Shown piece by piece: positions 1 to 10,023 of a DNA stretch of 64,000 bases (the stretch's first letter is position 1; every line of letters starts with the position of its first letter). The notes under the pieces were generated by a model that had not been told where the DNA came from, did no database searches, and saw nothing but the letters and a program-made list of their open reading frames with translations. Source of the stretch: Paramyrothecium sp. XJ0827. Taxonomy: Eukaryota > Ascomycota > Sordariomycetes > Hypocreales > Stachybotryaceae. Location of the stretch: positions 3,720,001 through 3,784,000 of the forward strand of contig JAJFPB010000001.1 in the NCBI GenBank assembly GCA_020881915.1. The letters run 5' to 3'. The position numbers and the translations under genes are program-made.

Positions 1-9
1 GGGGATAAC

Positions 10-764
10 CTACGCTCGGGCGCCATCAGCACCGCCTTCCCTTGACTCCTCGCCCTCGTCCCTGACATCCCCTCCAGTGGCATCAGGCCCAGCGCCGCCG
101 CTTCCTCGATGGTCGTGTGAGTCGCGTTGGCCCTCAACATCTTCCATGACCTCATCATCGTCATCTCCTCCATCGTTATTGTTGTTGTTGTTTCGTACGG
201 ACGCCAACTCCCGTGTGACATCAACCTCCTCGCCCTGAAGTAGCAAATGAACAATGTCGCCAATCTTGCGATCTCTAGGACTGAAGTAGCTTGCGTCGCC
301 ACTGCGCCCTTGCGGCTTGGACTGCAGCCAAAAGAGATACCGCTGAGAGGAAGAAGCGAACTTGAGAACGAATATTCGGCCGTTCGTCTTTGCTGATGGC
401 TGCTCTGAGCTATCGAGTTCGTAGGGCAGGAAGCTTCCGTCGGTGGGCACCATCACCAGGTCGAGCTCGGGTTCGTCAAGAGGTTCATCGCGCTCGCGCC
501 AGCAGAAATGTATCAGCTCTACGTGTGTGTCAGAGTAAGGTCTTCATTGACTCGTGGACAGTATGTGATTGGTGTTTCCTTACCATCCTCAGCGTAGAGA
601 TAGATGTAACCGGGCTCTGGCTGTGGCTTGACCTTGAAAGGTTTCGACGAGGTCTATCACCAAATTACATCAGCATGTTAGCCGGCTCAGAAACACGGTG
701 AAGCTAGACTTACATCGACCTCGCATTGGCCGGCCTTGAACGTGATGATCGGTGCAATCGGCAT
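10..764 (-). CDS. rpn13: Proteasome ubiquitin receptor Rpn13 (ADRM1), 3' part cut by window edge
   Basis: Rpn13 sits on the 19S regulatory particle and binds ubiquitin through an N-terminal Pru domain. I assemble three exons: 764-714 (starts MPIAPIITFKAGQCEVD), 653-584 (SSKPFKVKPQPEPGYIYLYAED) and 518 down to the left edge. The join gives the Pru order FKAG..CEVD, PGYIYLY, HFCWRERD, VMVPTDGSF, GRIFVLKF, YLFWLQ, over roughly residues 8-115. An Asn run and an acidic, Gly/Ser-rich linker follow. The third exon meets a TAG at 12-10, but that codon lies inside a good donor (GTAGGT at 13-8), so I think an intron starts there and the C-terminal DEUBAD part, if present, lies outside the window. The gene is divergent from eEF1B-beta. 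Recognition of the Pru domain is strong; the 3' end is open. Confidence 0.88.
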
Positions 765-1244
765 GGTAAGCTCCGTGATGGTTTGTGTGGTGAACGTAGG
801 AAGGATGCCGAAGCCGGTAAGGAAATGGTATCTTAGACGATGGGATTGAGTGTTGTGTGCATGAAGCTCCTACGCAAGTACCTTTGCCGACAACCACGCC
901 ACTAGGCTACAGGTGCTCTTACGTCGAGCTGTGCTTGCTCCAAGAATGACGCTGGCGCAGGGGCGCCGCGGCCCGTTATTATTCCGGAACGCTCTGCCAC
1001 CACCCTGTACCCCTCCCTCCTTTTCGCCAGCCAGGCAGCCCAAAGGAGTTTAATGGCCACTGTTGGTGCCCCGTGCTCTCCTGCCACGGTAACCCGCTGT
1101 AAATTTGGTTAAAAAAATCTCATAAACCCCACCTACTACATCGACCCGACAACCACCGCCGCATTCTTTTTCCTTCTTCAACCTCGCCTCTCGCACTCTC
1201 GATACCCCTTTCTTCTTGTCCATCAATCCTCTGCATCATTCAAG
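765..1244. promoter_or_regulatory. Divergent promoter between rpn13 and eEF1B-beta
   Basis: This 480-base gap separates two divergent start codons. The stretch at about 1150-1240 is strongly pyrimidine-rich on the plus strand (runs of ctttttcctt, ctcgcctctcgcac, cccctttcttcttg). Such tracts are common around transcription starts of highly expressed ascomycete genes, which fits eEF1B-beta. I saw no coding exon here. The promoter role is inferred from position and base composition. Confidence 0.5.
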
Positions 1245-2289
1245 ATGGGTTTCACTGACCTTCTCAACGATGCTGGAGCTACCAGTATGTCGCTGTTGTA
1301 TTCGATGCATCGGTCTGTCGCAACCTCAGCCCACTGACAAATTGAATCAGTGCTCAACAGCTGGTTGACCACCCGCTCCTACATTGTCGGGTAAGTGTGG
1401 CTTCCTTCTTCGCCTTTACCCTCTTGACATTCGATCCTCGATTTGTCTTTTGCCTTTCTTCTGTGATGAGAAAAATTGGTCCGTGTTTCGGAGGCGGCCT
1501 CAAGACCCGCTACTTGACGACACTACAAGCACTTTGTGCAACTCTGAGTTTTTTTCCTTTTTGCAAACTAGATGACAGCTTTCAAGCTCTTCCATGAGTC
1601 ACTCGGCTAACGAGACCTCTCAGCTATGGTCCCTCCCAGGCCGATGTTGCCGTCTACAAGGCTCTGTCGTCTGCCCCTGACGCTGGCAAGTACCCCAACG
1701 CCGCCAGGTGGTACAAGCACGTCGGCAGCTACGAGAGCGAGTTCGCCACTCTTCCCGGCGACGCTTCCAAGTCCTTCTCCGCCTACGGTCCCGAGGAGGG
1801 CGAGCTCCCCATCAACCCCGCCAAGACTGCCGAGAAGGCTGAGGAGGAGGACGACGATGTCGACCTGTTCGGCAGTGACGACGAGGAGGAGGATGCCGAG
1901 GCTGTCCGCATCCGTGAGGAGCGTCTGGAGGCCTACCGCAAGAAGAAGGAGGCCAAGCCCAAGGTTGCCGCCAAGTCCATTGTGACCATGGACATCAAGC
2001 CCTGGGGTATGTATCACTCCTTCCGCTATCAAGAACATGAAACTAATCTCTATGTCCAGATGATGAGACTGACATGGCTGGCCTTGAGGCCGGTGTCCGT
2101 GCCATCGAGAAGGACGGTCTGGTCTGGGGTGCCTCCAAGCTGGTCCCTGTTGGCTTCGGTATCAAGAAGCTCCAGATCAACCTGGTTGTTGAGGACGAGA
2201 AGGTCTCCCTGGATGAGCTCCAGGAGCAGATCGCTGAGCTCGAGGACTTCGTCCAGTCCTCCGATGTCGCCGCCATGCAGAAGCTGTAA
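1245..2289 (+). CDS. efb1: Translation elongation factor 1 subunit beta (eEF1B-beta)
   Basis: This is the guanine-nucleotide exchange factor that recharges eEF1A with GTP in the cytosol. Four exons, 1245-1284, 1351-1390, 1624-2006 and 2060-2289, join in frame to 230 residues. The N-terminal part ([18 protein letters not shown], then [14 protein letters not shown]) is the GST-C-like region. A central acidic block ([17 protein letters not shown]) is the family hallmark. The C-terminal exchange domain starts near [17 protein letters not shown] and ends with the expected [16 protein letters not shown]. Exons 1 and 2 are only 40 bases each, and intron 2 (233 bases) is much longer than introns 1 and 3 (66 and 53 bases). 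A long intron near the 5' end is common in ribosome-related fungal genes. Start choice rests on the conserved N terminus and an A at -3. Confidence 0.96.
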
Positions 2290-2861
2290 ATGCTGAAAGC
2301 TTTGCGTGTACGGGTTTATGAGGCATGACGGCAGGGTTTGATGACTCCGATGATGGTACTGGGCTCTGGGAAAATGAGATGAGGCATGATAGGGATTGTC
2401 ATGAGAATATGCTATCCCGGTGGTCAAACAATCATATATAGACTTGGGAGGCAAGAAAATTTAAGTCGACGCCACATTGGGTCAAATCCTACTAAACTCA
2501 TACTTGTGCCGTATCCTGTGTTGTGAAGCGAGCGTCCTCAAGACTCGATTTCACGCACTCTCCTCAATCACCTGTAATTTTGCAAGGGGTGTGGAGGTGA
2601 GGGGTAGAATTTTAGAAAACGGGGTTATGAACATAAACCACATTTTGGCGGGGTAGCCTTGACGCCGGATCAGCTGCAGCACGCGGTTTCACCTGCCAGT
2701 AACGCGTAGCTGGAATTGATCGACTTTACTGGAGAGACCATAAACGTGCCCGCGGTGCGACAAAGCATAAGCTAGAAGCGAGGAAAGCTTTCGCGTTCGA
2801 ATATTCCCCCCCAGGTTTCAGGCAAACATCTCTTATCTGTTTTGCATTTACAATTGCCACT

Positions 2862-3622
2862 ATGTACGGGGATATGGGCTTGAAATTGGTAAGACGACGC
2901 GAAGTTGGCCAACTGATAGAAAGGACTAATCGGAAACAACAGGTTCAACATGCGAAGCGGACACAGAACCTGACACACCTTCCTCCATACCAGACGGAAA
3001 TTGTGCGCGCCGTAACCAGGGAAGTGAGGGACTTGGACAAGGACGTCTCGGAGCTTCTCGAACCATATCAGGGTTCATTCGATCCAGCCGAGGACCAAGC
3101 AGTTGCTTGCACGCTACTAGTTAACCACCTATCGATGCGAAGAAATAAGCGGTGTTTGCTGGCATATCATCGCACCCGAACGGACAAGCTGGAGGAGCTC
3201 GTATGGAATGGCTCCGATGTCCTAGACCTTTCAGGGCAACAGGTACGCGATGGAGGCGCGTCTAGGACTGGAGGACCTGGCGGCACCGATGGTCCAACCA
3301 GCAGCCTCAGCCCACAGGAGGAGGAATACGTGCGTCAATACGGCGATCTGTTAGCGGCGTACAAAGGCCAGTGGACAGACATCGACCTGACAGGCAGCCT
3401 CGAGCCCCCACGCGATCTTTTCATTGATGTGCGGGTGCTCAAGGATGCAGGCGAGATACAAACTGAATATGGGTAAGCATCGTGCTCAGAGTGCCACGCG
3501 GTGATGAGTAATTAACAAGCCTCCGCAGGGCTATTACTTTGACGAAGAACAGTCAATTCTATGTTCGGCAAGGAGACGTGGAGCGTTTGATTGCCCAGGG
3601 ATATCTGCAGAAGCTTGGCTGA
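2862..3622 (+). CDS. psf1: DNA replication complex GINS subunit Psf1
   Basis: Psf1 is part of the GINS tetramer that joins Cdc45 and Mcm2-7 in the replicative helicase. Exons 2862-2888, 2943-3472 and 3529-3622 give 216 residues. The protein opens MYGDMGLKL, followed after splicing by VQHAKRTQNLTHLPPY, which is the conserved Psf1 N terminus. It then has the helical A domain with NHLSMRRNKRCLLAYH near its end, and a short B domain made by RDLFIDVRVLKDAGE and exon 3 (ITLTKNSQFYVRQGDVERL), ending YLQKLG. Length matches the family. Intron 1 is 54 bases, a multiple of three, and has no stop, so an unspliced message would still be translatable with 18 extra residues. I take it as an intron because it has a GTAAGA donor and CAG acceptor and interrupts a conserved block. 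Confidence 0.95.
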
Positions 3623-4935
3623 AGTATCTCGTCATGTTAGCAGTTCCGCGAACCACATGAGCCTACTTCAAGCGCAAGACACACTTGGCAGAACAAGACG
3701 GGTTTCGAGCTCGAAAGGGGCCTGCCTGGAGCTTGCAGACCACATCCCGAGCACCAACGACGATCCAAGGAAATTCCTGGCTCCGGGACCACAGAAGATG
3801 TATGCACGACGCTACCCGTTCTCCCGCTGTTTGAAACAATCGCGCAGGTAGTCGCGCCTCGTCCGATACCACAGGAAGGTCTTCCTAGCTCAGGTTGCCC
3901 GGGATTTAGGGCAATTAGGTTTGCAGGATTAGAAATCCTTTGGTCCAGATATCTTAGATATCTACCTTGTCAAGCGGTAAACAAAACGAAAAAAAAGTAA
4001 TGCCGCAAAATCACGAATTTACTAAAACAATTGAAGATACTACAAGTAGCTACCTACTTCTACCCAGAATCTTGTAAGAGTCTAAATATTTAAACAATAT
4101 ACATGAAAATCTTTACTTTTAAGGACGTTTATAAATATTTCTAAAGCTTGTTCGAAGGTTTATTATTAGCTGTCCTTTATCAGATTTCGATGTTGCAATT
4201 TTGCTCGCTGCTTGCTCTGTACTCTGCGTAGCATCGGAAGACTTGCCGACGTCCACGGGCGTTGAGTGTCGACAACCGAGCCAATAGGTCTGGGCAGAGC
4301 TGAGGCCCCACCCCACGTTGTGGTTGCAGAGCTGGGAAGGGGGAGCAAGACTGTGCGGATATTGCATCATCTACCCGCGTCGAAGGGGCCGTGTGTCTGA
4401 TCCTTGCACGTCGTTGTGAGTTCCCTGCAAGCCTGCAAGGTGAATCGTTGGATGGCGATTTTCCTCGGCCCAATTATGCCATGAAATGACATTGATATCT
4501 CTTGCTTCCCCAATTGCCTGCTTTGGGCCTCGCTGGTATCATCGGCAGATCCACTATCATCGCCTGCGCTTCAACGGCGCGGCGCCGCCGAGTAGACGCG
4601 AGAAGCATTGAATCCGGCCAATTCGCTCTACAGGGCATAGCGATGCGGGTCCCACGCCTAGGCCGACCGCGAACTAAACTTGACGGCGCTATCAAAGTCT
4701 GGCGTCGACCTGTAGAGCAGTCGTGACTTATTTCGTCCTTATCGTGCTTTTTGACAGTTGGTTTCGCCGCCAGCCGGGCGCTTCCCCCCAATTGGAAAAA
4801 AAGCTACCGCCGGTGCAGCTCAGAGTCCCATCACCTGCGAAACAGTCTAAACCCAGCCCATGTGACTACGATCGCGCCCTGCGTCGCTGCGTCTGCTCTG
4901 CTCTGTTCAGAAGTCCACCGGGTCAGACCTCAAGC
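3623..4935. other. Intergenic region with AT-rich island
   Basis: No credible exon is visible. From about 3895 to 4190 the sequence becomes distinctly AT-rich, with repeated short TA-containing words and a doubled palindrome (agatatct at about 3947-3964). The flanking DNA is GC-balanced. The AT island could be the eroded remains of a transposon mutated by RIP, but no terminal repeat or protein similarity survives. From about 4740 onward lies the leader and promoter of the transporter gene. Confidence 0.4.
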
Positions 4936-7900
4936 ATGTCGTCCTCTGTCCTGGGCTTTTCCTCCCCGTGGCGGAGGAGGTCTTCGAGCTTGACAATCCC
5001 GCAAGGGCCCCAACTACGTAACGACGGCGCTCCGCTCGACCCAACGCACGACGACGACCAGCCCCCAGCGTCCCCTCGACTCTCGATATCAATTGGCTCT
5101 GCCCCGGCACATCGCGAACCGATCAGATCGTTCATTCATGGCTCTATGAGAGAAGAATTGAGTAGGCTGCGAAAAATGCCCAGGCACAGACGAGTGCTAA
5201 CGTTGCCCAGCACCCATTGACAGTGCCCAGAATGCGCGGAGCATTCGTGAGGATACGGCAGAGCTCGCAAGATACCTACTTTCCGATGGGCAATCCCAGC
5301 AAAACCGCTCGATACTTCGCCGCACGAGACCATCGTCTCACAGCGCGTTTGAGTCGAGCCAGAGCGACCGCGAGTCAACAGACGACGGACGGACCAGCCA
5401 GTCAATTTCCGCGATTGCTGAGAGCACTTCTCCAGAGGAGCAGGAAGCCGTTCCCGAAAGCGACGGCCCTTCCATCTTGTCTAATCTCTTCAAAAAGTCG
5501 CCGCCGACATCTGCTGCCCAAGATGGGGCCTCCGTAGACGAGACGACGCTGCTTGATGGAGAAGGATCCAGTCGCCCCGCTGGTCACACTTCTCAAGAAC
5601 TCGATGACGATGTCCTCGCTTCTGAAAACACTCCCTTGCTAAGGACTATTACTCCTTCCTACCAGACTCAGGGAGACTCGTCGGATTTGGAAGGCCAAAA
5701 AGGACCAACGGCGGGTCGTTGGCTTCGTGGATTGCGCAAGTATGGCCAGCAAGCAGAGGCTCAGGTGAAGAAGTCTGTTGCTGCAGCACTCGATCCGAAG
5801 AGATGGGACCGCAAGATGCTCTGGCAGCACGCAATTGTGGGACCCGTGTCGCTTCTTCCAGCCGTGGCAGTCGGCCTACTGCTAAACATTCTCGACGCCT
5901 TATCCTACGGTGAGTTGGCAGAAGCAACTACTTGAGATGTCGTTCCAAGTTGACAAAAGCCAGGCATGATCCTCTTCCCGCTGGGGGAAGCCATCTTCTC
6001 TCAATTGGGTTCGGCCGGCATCTCCATCTACTACGTTAGCACCATCGTCTCGCAATTGACATTCTCCACTGGGAGTGTCTTCCGAGGAGCTGTTGGGTCG
6101 GAGCTCGTGGGTTTCTTATTCGTGCTTACCTGATGTCCCACACTGACAAGCTCTCAGATTGAAGTTGTGCCATTTTTTCACAACATGGCATTGAAAATTG
6201 CAGACATCGTAGGTAGAGACAACCCTGATGCCGTCATTGCCACCACTATTGTGGCGTATGCCTTGAGCTCTATGATGACCGGACTTGTCTTCTATCTCAT
6301 GGGCCGCTTCAAGTTCGGCTTCATGGTCGGGTTCATCCCGAGACACATCCTCATCGGTTGCATCGGCGGTGTCGGTTGGTTTCTCGTTGCCACAGGCTTT
6401 GAGGTTTCGGCCCGCCTGGAGGGCAGTTTGGAATACAATCTGGACACTCTCTGGCAATTAACGCGTCCCGATTGCCTTCCTCTGTGGATTTGCCCTCTGG
6501 TTCTCGCCATTCTCCTTTTCTATGGTCAAGCCAAGATTGCATCAAAGTATTTTCTACCTCTGTATATTCTAATGATACCCGTCATTTTCTATTTCTTCGT
6601 TATCGGACTCGATGTTCTCAACCCGGACACCCTTCGGGACAGTGGGTGGATTTTTGAAGGGCCACCACCTGGTGAGCCATGGTGGTATTTCTATACGCTA
6701 TACAGTGAGTCTCAACCATTTCTCACACTCCTCCACGCCCATACTGACAATACAGAATTCAAACTTGTGCGTTGGGATGCTATTGCGGAGACAATTCCTG
6801 CAATGCTTGCATTGACTTTCTTCGGAATATTGCACGTCCCAATCAACGTGCCAGCGCTGGCTCTCAACTGCGGCGAAGACAACGCGGACCTCGACCGAGA
6901 GCTCAAGCTACATGGCTACTCAAACTTCTTGTCTGGATGTATCGGCAGCATCCAGAACTATCTGGTCTACGCGAATACGGTTTTCTTCATGCGTTCCGGC
7001 GGAAACAGCCGACTTGCGGGATACATGCTTGCCGCTCTCACATTCTGCGTCATGCTAATCGGGCCCAGCATCATCGGCTATATTCCAGTGATGATGGTTG
7101 GCACTCTCATCTTCGACCTAGGTTTTGAGCTCCTCTTGGAAGCGGTTTGGCTGCCGCGCAAGAAGCTCAAGCTTGCGGAATACCTGACCGTTCTCGTCAT
7201 TGTCTTGGTCATGGGTATTTACGACTTCGTTATCGGAATTGGTGTTGGCATAATTCTGGCATTTGTGTCTCTGATTGTGCAAACATCGAGGATATCTGCT
7301 GTTCGGACAGCGTACAGCGGCGATATTGTCACGTCTACGGTGCGGCGCAATCCATCGCAGCATCACTACCTGCAGCAAGTTGGCCAACAGATTTTTATTC
7401 TCAAGCTTACCGGTTACCTTTTCTTTGGCACTGTCGTTAGTGTCGAGGAGAAAATTCGCGCGTTGCTGGATGACAATGCTTTTGCTAAGCAGCCGCTCAA
7501 GTTCATGATACTGGACTTGTGGCACGTCAGTGGGCTGGACTACTCAGCAGGTGAAGCTTTTAACACCATCAGCCGCTTACTTAACAACAAGGGCGTCGAT
7601 CTTGTCTTGAGTGGTGTCGATCCAGAAAGTCAGCTCGGCCGAAATCTACGTGCCGTAGGTCTTGGTAGTGGCGAAATCCAAGTCATGATGCTTCCCAACC
7701 TGAATTCGGCACTGGAAAGTTGCGAAAACGACCTCCTGAGGACGCTTTACGCGCAGCAAGAGGAAATGAATGCGACGAAGCGATTTGCAACAGAAAGCCT
7801 GGACGTTCCGGTGACTAAGTCGTCGACTCTGTCCACGATGGTGCCAGCTGCACACTCACCGCGCCGAAGCCGACTCGCCGAGGCCGCTCAAGAAGCGCTC

Positions 7901-8389
7901 TCCAATATCGAGGTTTCGCGGCCGTCAAAGTGGCAAAGTTTTAAGGAACCTCTTCGACTTATGCTTCAGGTCTTCCAAGGAGTCAGCGAGAAAAACGAAG
8001 ACTTCTGGTTCCCTGCCACCAGCTACTTCAAGCGTAAGGAGTATCAAATCGGCACGGTCATTTTCCGACGTGGCGAAGAGGCGAATGGGTTTTATTTGGT
8101 GGAGCGAGGCATTATCCGTGCCGAGTACGATCTGCCCCAGGGCTCGCTCTGTGAGAGCATCGTTGCGGGAACGACTTGTGGGGAGCTGCCATTCTTTTCT
8201 GAGACAAACAGAACGGCGACAGCGCAGGTCGAGAAAGAATGCGTCGTGTGGTTGATGGATAAGGAGAGCTGGGTGAAGTTGCAGGAGAAGGAGCCCGAGA
8301 TTGCAAGAGAGCTGTTGAGGATATCGTTGAAGTTGACAACGGAGCGGATGACAGCCATTACGTCGTATATCCTCACACTCGCAGGGTAA
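4936..8389 (+). CDS. vsb1: SulP-family vacuolar transporter with STAS and cyclic-nucleotide-binding-like domains (Vsb1-like)
   Basis: The domain order SulP membrane core, STAS, then a C-terminal cNMP-binding fold matches yeast Ygr125w/Vsb1, linked to vacuolar storage of basic amino acids. Exons 4936-5161, 5211-5909, 5964-6106, 6158-6704 and 6756-8389 give 1082 residues. Residues 1 to about 270 are a hydrophilic Ser/Asp/Glu-rich tail. The membrane core starts near LPAVAVGLLLNILDALSYG and continues through GSELIEVVPFFHNMA and FMVGFIPRHILIGCIGGVGW. A STAS domain begins near residue 745 (IFILKLTGYLFFGT). A cNMP-like fold lies around 955-1060 (YQIGTVIFRRGEEANGFYLVE, then GTTCGELPFF). Intron 1 has a clear CTAAC branch point. 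Intron 4 (51 bases) keeps frame and has no stop. Whether the cNMP fold binds nucleotide cannot be judged here; the substrate is inferred from the yeast relative. Confidence 0.9.
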
Positions 8390-8892
8390 AGTCACAGTTT
8401 GCTTTTATCAGCGGTCGTGGACCAGGCAGTCGAGCGCCATTCGCACAGTTTTTGAATAGCTTGGATAATTGACATTGATCTGATGCCTCGCTCTTCTAAG
8501 TCGGGAGCATGACACATCATACCTTTGCGATACCAGAAGTGAGGTGAGGTTGTCTTGCTATGATGTTAGAAGCGCCATGGCTATTAGTCAGCATTACATT
8601 GTAAGTTGTATAGGGTAGTCGCCGTAATGAGGTGGATTGAACCATGTGCTTTGCTTGATGAACTAAATTATCGTATGCTTTTGTCTTGACAGTATTCGTG
8701 GGTGTAAATATCGTGTCTCTTGGGTGCTTTGTCGAATACCAAGTTTCTTTTGCTGGGAACATCCTCGGCCGCGAGTCATAATGGGCCGGTGGATTACTTT
8801 GCCACTCACAAGGCGTAGTTGACAAGCTCACTTTCTGCCTGACACAAACACTCAATCATACCCTCCTCGACCAATCCTCCCTGTCATATAAG
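8390..8892. other. Intergenic region
   Basis: This is the 3' flank of the transporter gene and promoter of the STK19-like gene. The last 60 bases before the start codon are pyrimidine-rich (cataccctcctcgaccaatcc). I see nothing else. Confidence 0.4.
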
Positions 8893-10023
8893 ATGCCTCA
8901 GAGTCTACGGGCTATTCTTGGCAAATCCAACAGGGTCTCGAAACCGAGCCGACCGGCTGCGCCAAAGCGACAGCCATCATCGCCATCATCACCATCACCT
9001 CGAAAGGCGAGAGACACCAAAAAGGATGAAGGCGACCAGTACCTGGAGAAGCTCGAGGATATGGGCCTGGATCAGCTAGCGGCAGATCTCACCACGAGAG
9101 ACGTGGTCCAAGCGATGAGATATATCAGACAGCGAATGTTCAGCGCAGTTCCGCCTACTGGATTCAACTCTACGCGGACTGCGGAGATTCTGAACTATCG
9201 GCTCAAAGTGCCGCCGTTGGTGCTCCCGAGCCACCTCAATGCTGTCCTGCACTCACCAACCGCGGTAGAGCGTGAGATTGTGGAGTTACTGGGGAAAGGT
9301 GCCCTGCGAAAAACAAAGGTAGACAGAGGAGCTGGCATGGGAGAGGCCCTGATCGAGATAGCGGACCTGGAGGATATGGTGCGCAAGGCTGAGCTCACAT
9401 CAAAAGCAGAGGCCAAGTTCGTGGAGTTTCTGAAGGCCAACCCGACATCCCCGATACTGCCGAAAGGCATTCTTGAACCGTCCGAGGAAGATAGTCTTGT
9501 CAGAGCTGGCTTCCTCACCTACAGCAGCCTCGGCACCGCTGTCGGAGACACGTTGCGCCTCCGGCCGGAGGATCGGGCTACACTCATGTCACTCCAGCAC
9601 GTTGCACAATTCGCGTCGGGGACAGTTTCTGCAGTGGGCGGCCAAAACGTCATCCACATGGCCGGCGGTGGGGGCGGAGCGCCCACGCTGACGCGCTCAT
9701 CGTCGTCGTCAGTGTCGATGTCGACTCCGGACGGCGGAACCCGGGGCCTTCGCATCGCCGTGCCAAACCACGGGCCCTTCCTCAAGCTTGCCGAGGGCGT
9801 CCTCAGCTGGCTCCGAGAGGCTCTGAAGCGGACCAGGTGGAAGGAAGCGCCGGAGGAGTGGCTAAGGGAGCGTTTCGAGGGCGGGGGACTGTATGGTACG
9901 CGGTGGAAGGAGTTCTGGGGCGTGGAGTGGGATTGGGTTATCGGGCTCGCGGTTGGGCTGGGCACGGTGGAAGTGTTCAGCACCAAGAGCGTTGGAAGAG
10001 GTGTAAGATTACTGAATGAGTGA
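8893..10023 (+). CDS. STK19 (serine/threonine kinase 19) family protein
   Basis: A single-exon gene for 376 residues. The start is a basic, Ser/Pro-rich tail, then comes a conserved core of about 330 residues with LAADLTTRDVVQAMRYIR, GFNSTRTAEILNYRLKVPPL, EREIVELLGKGALRKTKVDRG and, near the C terminus, FLKLAEGVLSWLREALKRTRWKEAPEEWL. This pattern is that of Pfam Stk19. Despite the name, the human member is described as a tandem winged-helix nucleic-acid-binding protein rather than an active kinase, and I see no kinase motifs (no glycine loop, HRD or DFG). A Gly/Ser-rich insertion near residues 258-285 is probably a loop. The start is the first ATG of the frame and follows a pyrimidine-rich leader. 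Confidence 0.82.
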   Translation: MPQSLRAILGKSNRVSKPSRPAAPKRQPSSPSSPSPRKARDTKKDEGDQYLEKLEDMGLDQLAADLTTRDVVQAMRYIRQRMFSAVPPTGFNSTRTAEILNYRLKVPPLVLPSHLNAVLHSPTAVEREIVELLGKGALRKTKVDRGAGMGEALIEIADLEDMVRKAELTSKAEAKFVEFLKANPTSPILPKGILEPSEEDSLVRAGFLTYSSLGTAVGDTLRLRPEDRATLMSLQHVAQFASGTVSAVGGQNVIHMAGGGGGAPTLTRSSSSSVSMSTPDGGTRGLRIAVPNHGPFLKLAEGVLSWLREALKRTRWKEAPEEWLRERFEGGGLYGTRWKEFWGVEWDWVIGLAVGLGTVEVFSTKSVGRGVRLLNE

